From positions 4,650,001 through 4,714,000 of the forward strand of contig NZ_CP108508.1 in the NCBI RefSeq assembly GCF_035917275.1: a stretch of DNA of 64,000 bases. The letters are read 5' to 3'. The position numbers and the translations under genes are program-made. The DNA comes from Streptomyces sp. NBC_01237 (GTDB taxonomy: Bacteria > Actinomycetota > Actinomycetes > Streptomycetales > Streptomycetaceae). This document shows, one piece after another, positions 58,925 through 64,000 of the stretch (the first letter of the stretch is position 1; the number at the start of each line of letters is the position of its first letter). Below the pieces are notes generated by a model. That model was not told where the DNA came from. It ran no database searches and saw nothing but the letters and a program-made list of their open reading frames with translations.

Positions 58925-59066
58925 ACCGTGCCCGCCTTGCGGGGCGGCGGCTGTGAACCGTGCCTTTTCGGGGCGGTGGCTGTGAACCGTGTCCTTTCGG
59001 GGCGGTGGGCACCTGGCCGGGGGCGGGATGCGGGGCGGTGGCCACCTGGCCGGGGGCGGGATGCGG
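58915..59066. repeat. Tandem repeats spreading from the TetR stop
   Basis: Three ~29-bp units at 58915, 58945 and 58974 (core gcggctgtgaaccgtg), the first including the TetR stop codon TGA, then two ~33-bp units at 59003 and 59036 (core acctggccgggggcggg). They fill the gap before cbiE-cbiT; no B12 riboswitch is visible here. Confidence 0.75.
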
Positions 59067-59131
59067 CCGTTCAGTAGAGTTTCGGCTGCGTCTCCCGCCC
59101 CCTCCCCCGCCCGAACACCGAGGTCCCGGCC

Positions 59132-60391
59132 GTGTCTGCTGCCCCCAAGCCCGCCCTCCCCGTGTCCGTCGTGGGGATCGGCGCCGACGGGTGGGCGGGC
59201 CTGTCCGGCACGGCGCGCGACACGCTCCGGCACGCCGAGGTCCTGATCGGCGGTGAGCGCCAGCTGGAGCTGCTCCCGCCCTCGTGCACCGGACGGCGCG
59301 TGTCCTGGCCGTCCCCGCTGCGCCCCGCCGTCCCCCGTCTCCTCGCCGCGCACCGGGGCAGCGCCATCGCCGTACTGGCCAGCGGGGACCCGATGTTCTA
59401 CGGCATCGGCCGGGCCCTCACCGAGGAGCTGGGGGCCGGGGCGCTGCACGTCGTGCCGCACCCGTCGTCGGTGTCGTACGCCTGCGCCCGACTCGGGTGG
59501 CCGGTGGAGGACACCGAGGTCGTCACGCTCGTGGGCCGTCCCGCCGCCCGGCTGGCCGCCGCGCTGTACGAGGGGCGCCGCCTGCTGGTCCTGAGCGCCG
59601 ACGCGGCCACGCCCGCCGCGGTCGCCGCCCTGCTGCGCGAGCACGGCTTCGGCCCGAGCCGGCTGCGGGTGCTCGAACAGCTCGGCGCCGAGGGCGAGGC
59701 CCACGTCGACGGCACGGCGGAGACCTGGGCACACCCGCCGGGCGACCCGCTGAACGTCATCGCGGTCGAGTGCCGGAGCGCCCCGGACACGCTGCGCCTC
59801 GGCGCCGTACCGGGCCTGCCCGACGAGGCGTACGACCACGACGGACAGCTCACCAAACGCCACGTACGGGCCGCCACGCTCGGCACGCTCGCGCCCGCGC
59901 CCGGCGAACTCCTCTGGGACATCGGCGGCGGCTCCGGCTCGATCGCCGTCGAGTGGATGCGGGCCCATGCGTCGTGCCGGGCGATCACGGTGGAACGCGA
60001 CCCGGTACGGGCGGCGCGCATCGCCCGCAACGCGGACCGGCTCGGGGTCCCCGCCCTGCGCGTGGTCACCGGCCGGGCACCGGAGGCACTGGCCGGGCTG
60101 CCCGCGCCCGACGCGGTGTTCATCGGCGGCGGCCTGACCGTGCCGGGCCTCCTCGACGCCTGCTGGGACGCGCTGCCCGCCGGGGGCCGACTGGTCGCCA
60201 ACACGGTCACGCTGGAGTCCGAGGCGCTGCTCGCGGCTCGGTACCGGGAGCACGGCGGCGAGCTGGTACGGCTCGCGGTGGCCCACGCGGTACCGGTCGG
60301 CGGCTTCACCGGCTGGCGCCAGGCGATGCCCGTAACGCAGTGGTCGTGCCGCAAAACCTCAGCCTCAGCAGACACAGGAGACACCCCATGA
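59132..60391 (+). CDS. cobL: Precorrin-6Y methyltransferase/decarboxylase, CbiE-CbiT fusion
   Basis: 419 residues from GTG 59132. Residues 1-205 are CbiE-type SAM methyltransferase (VVGIGADGWAGLSGTARDTL, VLASGDPMFYGIG); residues 206-419 are CbiT (LLWDIGGGSGSIAVEWMRAH, VFIGGGLTVPGLLDACWDAL). The fusion matches aerobic CobL, which methylates C5 and C15 and decarboxylates C12's acetate in B12 synthesis. It overlaps cobM by 4 bp. Confidence 0.92.
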   Translation: MSAAPKPALPVSVVGIGADGWAGLSGTARDTLRHAEVLIGGERQLELLPPSCTGRRVSWPSPLRPAVPRLLAAHRGSAIAVLASGDPMFYGIGRALTEELGAGALHVVPHPSSVSYACARLGWPVEDTEVVTLVGRPAARLAAALYEGRRLLVLSADAATPAAVAALLREHGFGPSRLRVLEQLGAEGEAHVDGTAETWAHPPGDPLNVIAVECRSAPDTLRLGAVPGLPDEAYDHDGQLTKRHVRAATLGTLAPAPGELLWDIGGGSGSIAVEWMRAHASCRAITVERDPVRAARIARNADRLGVPALRVVTGRAPEALAGLPAPDAVFIGGGLTVPGLLDACWDALPAGGRLVANTVTLESEALLAARYREHGGELVRLAVAHAVPVGGFTGWRQAMPVTQWSCRKTSASADTGDTP

Positions 60392-61137
60392 CCGTGTACT
60401 TCATCGGCGCAGGACCCGGCGCGGCCGACCTGATCACGGTGCGCGGCGCGCGGCTGCTCGCCGCCAGCCCGGTCTGCCTGTACGCGGGCAGCCTGGTCCC
60501 GGTCGAGCTGCTGGCCGAGTGCCCGCAGGGGGCGCGGCTGGTCGACACGGCGAACCTCGACATCGAGCAGATCACGGCGGAGCTCGTACGGGCCCACGCG
60601 GAGGGCCACGACGTGGCCCGGCTGCACTCCGGCGACCCGTCGGTCTTCAGCGCGGTCAACGAGCAGATGCGACGGCTCGACGAGGCGGACGTGCCGTACG
60701 AGGTGGTGCCCGGGGTGCCCGCGTTCGCCGCGGCGGCGGCCGCGCTGAAGCGGGAGCTGACCGTGCCGACCGTCGGACAGACCGTGATCCTCACACGGGT
60801 CGCCCAGCGCGCGACCGCGATGCCCGAGGGCGAGGACCTGGCGACCCTGGGCCGCAGCGGCGCCCTGATCGTGCTGCACCTGGCCGCGGCGTACGTGGAC
60901 CGGGTGGTGGCGGAACTGCTCCCGCACTACGGCGCGGACTGCCCGGCCGCGGTGGTGGCCATGGCGTCCCGGCCCGACGAGATCGTCCTGCGGGGCTCGC
61001 TGGACTCGATCGCGGAGCAGGTGAAGGCGGCCGGAGTGGTCCGGACCGCAGTGATCATGGTGGGCCGCACGCTGGGGGCGGAGCAGTTCCGCGACAGCCA
61101 CCTGTACTCCCCGGAGCGCGACCGCCACGTGTGCTGA
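60388..61137 (+). CDS. cobM: Precorrin-4 C11-methyltransferase
   Basis: 249 residues: MTVYFIGAGPGAADLITVRG (SAM loop GAGPGAAD), CLYAGSLVPVELLAECPQGA and RLHSGDPSVFSAVNEQM are CobM/CbiF signature segments. It acts on precorrin-4 before CobL. Full length; coupled to cobL through ATGA. Confidence 0.94.
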   Translation: MTVYFIGAGPGAADLITVRGARLLAASPVCLYAGSLVPVELLAECPQGARLVDTANLDIEQITAELVRAHAEGHDVARLHSGDPSVFSAVNEQMRRLDEADVPYEVVPGVPAFAAAAAALKRELTVPTVGQTVILTRVAQRATAMPEGEDLATLGRSGALIVLHLAAAYVDRVVAELLPHYGADCPAAVVAMASRPDEIVLRGSLDSIAEQVKAAGVVRTAVIMVGRTLGAEQFRDSHLYSPERDRHVC

Positions 61138-61247
61138 GAGCCGTGCCCGGGGGCGTGCCCCGGCACACTCCCCGGTCCTGCTCGTGAAGCCGACCGGCAC
61201 CCTGCACCGCGCCTTGGGACGTGGCGCAGGGGCGGCCGGATCGGGCG

Positions 61248-61799
61248 TCAGCGCAGGGCTTGGGCGACGCGCTGCCGGAGGGTCGGGTCGCCGATGGCCC
61301 CGGCGTCGCGCCATGCGGCGCCGGTCACCTCTTCGGTCTGGAGCCGACCGACGTCGGCCGTGGTGCGGAAGAGGAAGCGGAAGTCGATGTGCTGGTGGTC
61401 GGGTTCACCCTTGGCGTCGTTGGCGGGGATGGGGTGGACGTCGATGTGAACGGGCCGGTGGTCCACTGTGGTGACCGCGTCGGCGGGAATACCGGTCTCC
61501 TCGGTGAGCTCCCGCAGGGCCGCGTCCAGCAGTGTGTGGTCCGTGCTCTCCAGATGGCCGCCGGGCAGGAGCCACTTGTCCAGGGCGAGGTGGCGGACGT
61601 GAAGGATGCGCCCGTCCGGTCCGGAGAGGATCGCACCGGCGGTCGCATGGCCGCGGAACTCGTTGCGGAGGGTGAGGTCGGCGCCGGAGTCCAGGAGGTC
61701 CAGGACCGGTGCGAGGCCGGGCTTCTCCTCGGGGTGTTCGTCGAGGTAGGCGGTCAGGGTGGTACGGAGATGGGCTTCACTGACGGGCAAATCGATCAC
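61248..61799 (-). CDS. NUDIX hydrolase
   Basis: About 183 residues from GTG 61799. Nudix box GGHLESTDHTLLDAALRELT then EETG fits Gx5Ex7REUXEExGU. A longer frame to GTG 61931 adds 44 residues that are the antisense of an XRE remnant, so it is probably non-native. It hydrolyses a nucleoside-diphosphate-linked substrate, unidentified. The gene lies between cobM and the regulator remnant. Confidence 0.82.
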   Translation of the reverse strand: MIDLPVSEAHLRTTLTAYLDEHPEEKPGLAPVLDLLDSGADLTLRNEFRGHATAGAILSGPDGRILHVRHLALDKWLLPGGHLESTDHTLLDAALRELTEETGIPADAVTTVDHRPVHIDVHPIPANDAKGEPDHQHIDFRFLFRTTADVGRLQTEEVTGAAWRDAGAIGDPTLRQRVAQALR

Positions 61800-61811
61800 C
61801 TGTTGAAGTAG

Positions 61812-61979
61812 GAGCAGGTCGTCGCGTACGGCAATGAGGCGATCAGTCTGGCCCGCGCCTCGGGATCCGGTTACGTCGTACGTAGACTCCGTGGCCTGTG
61901 CGACGAGTTCGGTCCCTTGAGCCGTGACCACCGTGTGGCGGAGCTGGGGGCGGAGATCGCCGCGCTGAGCACGCCGTGA
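61812..61979 (+). pseudogene. C-terminal remnant of an XRE/TPR regulator
   Basis: The frame reads VVAYGNEAISLARASGSGYV, then LCDEFGPLSRDHRVAELGAE and ends IAALSTP plus TGA (61977-61979). It is the C-terminal pattern of Streptomyces helix-turn-helix regulators with tetratricopeptide-like helices. An in-frame TAG at 61809-61811 and the NUDIX gene precede it, so most of the gene has been lost. It ends 14 bp before the next gene. Confidence 0.65.
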
Positions 61980-61993
61980 CGAGAGGGGATGGC

Positions 61994-62359
61994 ATGTCGC
62001 AGACCGAGGGTGCGCGACTGTTCCGGGAGACCTGGATCGCGGGAGTTCACCGGCACTTCCCCGGTGAACCGAAGGCCGGTTACGTCACCCCGTGGGACGA
62101 CACCCCGCAGTGGGAGCGCGAAGCCGCAGGGGCGGTCTACGAACAGGTGGCCCAGTTCGTCGAGATCAGCGACGCACATACCTCCCGGCTGTCCCGCGAG
62201 CAGCGAGGCCGGTTCGTCGCGACCTGCTGGACGGCCCAGATGTTCAAGCACTTCGACGACCCGAAGCCGGGCTACGTGGCCGACTGGCCCGACCTGCCCG
62301 CCTGGCAGCGTGAGACCGACGCCGACATCTTCGACGCCATCGAGAAAGCGCTGAGCTGA
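61994..62359 (+). CDS. Small protein with internal duplication
   Basis: 121 residues from ATG 61994 behind GAGAGGGG. Two halves repeat a motif: FPGEPKAGYVTPWDDTPQWE (about 24-43) and FDDPKPGYVADWPDLPAWQR (about 87-106), with consensus PKxGYVxxWxDxPxW. A helix precedes each. I cannot name the family. It lies directly after the XRE remnant, so it may once have been cotranscribed with that regulator. Confidence 0.75.
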   Translation: MSQTEGARLFRETWIAGVHRHFPGEPKAGYVTPWDDTPQWEREAAGAVYEQVAQFVEISDAHTSRLSREQRGRFVATCWTAQMFKHFDDPKPGYVADWPDLPAWQRETDADIFDAIEKALS

Positions 62360-62577
62360 CTGGAAGGCGCGTCGCGCGGTGCGGTGCGGCCGTGGGGAAT
62401 CAGTAAATGTCCGGCAGAAGCGGGGCGTTGAGCGGATTGTCCGCAGCGTGCTCCCGGCTGCGGTACCGTAATCGTGTCATCACGCTCTGTGTGTACGTGT
62501 GCATGGGGCGGCCCCCGGGGGTGTTAGAGCACCGGTCCGGAGGCCTTCACCCACGAGTGGTCTAGAGGTCCACCGGG

Positions 62578-63816
62578 ATGCTTTGGCATGCTATCGCGCC
62601 GGTTCGGCGCTACACGAAGGCTTCGCACGACGTCGTGCGCCATCCGCGTCTGTGCAGCGACGCGAAGGTCCTCCTCCTGTACGTCCAGGGGCTTCCCGAG
62701 GATCAGAACCACCTCCCGCTCTCCGAGCACGCGCGGAAACTGGGCATCAAGGGACGGGCGTTCCAGCGGGCCAAGGAACAACTGGTCAGCCACGGATTCG
62801 TGCATGAGCGGCGGGTCTCCGGGGAGCAGGGGCGCTGGCTCACCCATCAGCTCTGCTCCAACGTGCCGCTCTCCGGCGGCGATGCCCTCGCCGTGTGGCG
62901 GGAAGCGGGCGTCGACAGCGGTGCGCCTCCGAGTACGCACTCTCCGACGGTCGGCCGACCGACCCCTCGGACGGTCGGTCGCCAACTACCGGTAGACGAA
63001 GAACGGGAGAAGAGCACATCCCACCCACCCACCGAAGCGGCCGACACGGAAAGCGATGGCCAGGTCTCACCGCCCGAAGAGCCCGAAGCGCGCGAAGTCG
63101 CGGAGGCTGAAGCGCTCCAAGCGGCTGAAGCGCCCGAAGTCGCTGAGGCCGAAGCGGTGTTGCTGTCCTTGCGGCATTCCCATCGTGACCTGCATCTCGG
63201 CGTCTCCGAGGCGCGTGCGCTCGTCGCGCACGCGGTGGAGTGGCTGCGGCGCGGGATCTCCGGCGGTGAGCTCCGGCGCGTACTGACCAGCGATCTGCCA
63301 CCGGGCGGGGTCCGTTCCGCCGGGGGGTTCCTGCGGCACCGGCTGGTGCAGAAGATGCCCGAGGGGAAGCGGCGCGGTCCTGTCGCCCCGGTGGGGGCGG
63401 GGCGCCCCGCCGGGGTCTCGCCCTCGGCGGGTCACGGGTGTCCCGTTGAGGTCCCGTCCTCGGCGGCGGACGGATGTCCGGCTGAGGTCTCGCCCTCGGC
63501 GAAGGCGGTCCGTCCCGACGTCTCGCCCTCCCGGCCCGTCGTTCCCCGGTACGTCCCCCCGCTCGTCACCTGCGAAGGACCTGGGCCCGAGCACGTCTTC
63601 CGGGCCATGGCGGGCGAGACCGAGTGCCCGGAGTGCCAGCAGGCCGCGGCCTGGGCGCACTGGGCCGCCAGGAGGGCCGCCGACCTCGGCGTCGACCTCG
63701 CGGGCGACGCGGCGGCTGCCGTGGACGCCGGGCAGGGGCCGGGAGGGTGGCGGGCGCGGCTCGCCGCTGCCGCGTCCGGTGGACATGGTGGACACGGCGG
63801 ACCCGGTGTCCGGTAG
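62578..63816 (+). CDS. Winged-helix DNA-binding protein of unknown role
   Basis: 412 residues. Residues 1-100 are a winged helix of replication-initiator/helix-turn-helix type: SHDVVRHPRLCSDAKVLLLY, LPLSEHARKLGIKGRAFQRA, and VSHGFVHERRVSGEQGRW. A Glu/Ala/Pro-rich middle follows (EAREVAEAEALQAAEAPEVA), then a helical VEWLRRGISGGELRRVLTSD segment, and a tail with CPECQQAAAWAHW. Regulators like this recur in Streptomyces near B12 or accessory genes; the target is unknown. Confidence 0.75.
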   Translation: MLWHAIAPVRRYTKASHDVVRHPRLCSDAKVLLLYVQGLPEDQNHLPLSEHARKLGIKGRAFQRAKEQLVSHGFVHERRVSGEQGRWLTHQLCSNVPLSGGDALAVWREAGVDSGAPPSTHSPTVGRPTPRTVGRQLPVDEEREKSTSHPPTEAADTESDGQVSPPEEPEAREVAEAEALQAAEAPEVAEAEAVLLSLRHSHRDLHLGVSEARALVAHAVEWLRRGISGGELRRVLTSDLPPGGVRSAGGFLRHRLVQKMPEGKRRGPVAPVGAGRPAGVSPSAGHGCPVEVPSSAADGCPAEVSPSAKAVRPDVSPSRPVVPRYVPPLVTCEGPGPEHVFRAMAGETECPECQQAAAWAHWAARRAADLGVDLAGDAAAAVDAGQGPGGWRARLAAAASGGHGGHGGPGVR

Positions 63817-63822
63817 CGGGCC

Positions 63823-64000
63823 CTACGTCCGGCCCACCACCACCCCCGCGCGGTCGATGCAGATCACGTCGACCTCGACCGGCGCGCCCCGCAGCACCGC
63901 CAGGGCCTCGTCGCGGGCGCGGGACGCCACCAGGTCGCCGAGCGGGACGCCCGCCGCCTCGCACAGGCGCAGTGCCGCCAGGCCCGTGTTGGCGACGGCG
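63823..64000 (-). CDS. cbiD: Probable CbiD C-terminus (cut by window edge)
   Basis: 59 residues are visible, ending TAG 63823-63825: TGLAALRLCEAAGVPLGDLV, then RARDEALAVLRGAPVEVDVI and CIDRAGVVVGRT. The pattern fits the last helix-strand-strand of CbiD (cobalt-precorrin-5B C1-methyltransferase). The neighbouring cobL/cobM support it. The start lies beyond 64000. It is convergent with the winged-helix gene. Confidence 0.65.
   Translation of the reverse strand, partial: AVANTGLAALRLCEAAGVPLGDLVASRARDEALAVLRGAPVEVDVICIDRAGVVVGRT

Noticed and set aside
58925..59131. Cobalamin riboswitch before cobL
   Set aside because: The region is occupied by tandem repeats; I see no B12-box-like sequence.
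61799..61931. Native N-terminal extension of the NUDIX protein
   Set aside because: These codons are the reverse complement of a clear regulator C-terminus, so the extension is likely accidental.

Overview
The window is high-GC actinobacterial DNA, almost certainly from a Streptomyces chromosome. The evidence is strong third-position GC bias, GTG/TTG starts, 4-bp stop/start overlaps, a DUF5753-type XRE regulator paired with DUF397, and a sigma-factor/tadA/upp/HerA-like gene order that I recall from S. coelicolor. No mobile-element transposase, rRNA or replication origin was seen.

Left part (1-26.4 kb): a drug-exporter/TetR pair behind a triple operator; a 2-hydroxyacid dehydrogenase and an F420/flavin split-barrel protein; a MarR-controlled exporter fused to carboxypeptidase-regulatory-like domains, with a YceI protein carrying the same domain; a lipoprotein; two SigF/SigB-type sigma factors; two short type I-E-like CRISPR arrays with homologous leaders and no cas genes, on either side of a small regulatory cluster; tRNA-Ser(CGA); tadA and its operon; upp; a LytR_C membrane protein; a HerA-like ATPase; a secreted M28 peptidase; a base-excision-repair HhH protein; and an ABC-F ATPase.

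Middle (27.1-56.4 kb): an extracellular contractile injection system (eCIS) locus. It encodes sheath, two tube proteins, LysM adaptor, VgrG-like spike, PAAR tip, gp25 and gp6 baseplate proteins, a gpI-like protein, a DUF4255 cap protein and an AAA+ ATPase. Accessory genes are a DUF4157 metalloprotease-like protein, a LuxR regulator, a secreted vWA/HYR protein, and two membrane proteins (one Ig-like, one zinc-ribbon/glycan-binding-like). Two blocks interrupt the structural genes: an RHH/PIN toxin-antitoxin pair plus hydrolase/P450 pair, and a divergent 1325-residue chimeric toxin. That toxin has a high-GC delivery half bearing an LQRSAGN motif also seen in the DUF4157 protein, and a low-GC C-terminal half with a deaminase-like HAE/PCxxC signature. 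A SUKH-like putative immunity gene follows it. Both low-GC genes contain a TTA codon, suggesting bldA-dependent, developmentally late translation.

Right part (56.4-64 kb): an ECF sigma factor/YciI pair, a TetR regulator, cobalamin genes (cbiE-cbiT fusion and cobM, with a probable cbiD end at the right edge), a NUDIX gene facing the remnant of an XRE regulator, a small internally duplicated protein, and a helix-turn-helix protein.

A cross-locus pattern stands out: short tandem-repeat arrays begin inside the stop-codon region of a gene and spread into the adjoining intergenic space at three unrelated loci (about 4.3, 32.6 and 59.0 kb). Two more intergenic arrays (5.4 and 8.7 kb) and one in-frame array (18.0 kb) are also present.
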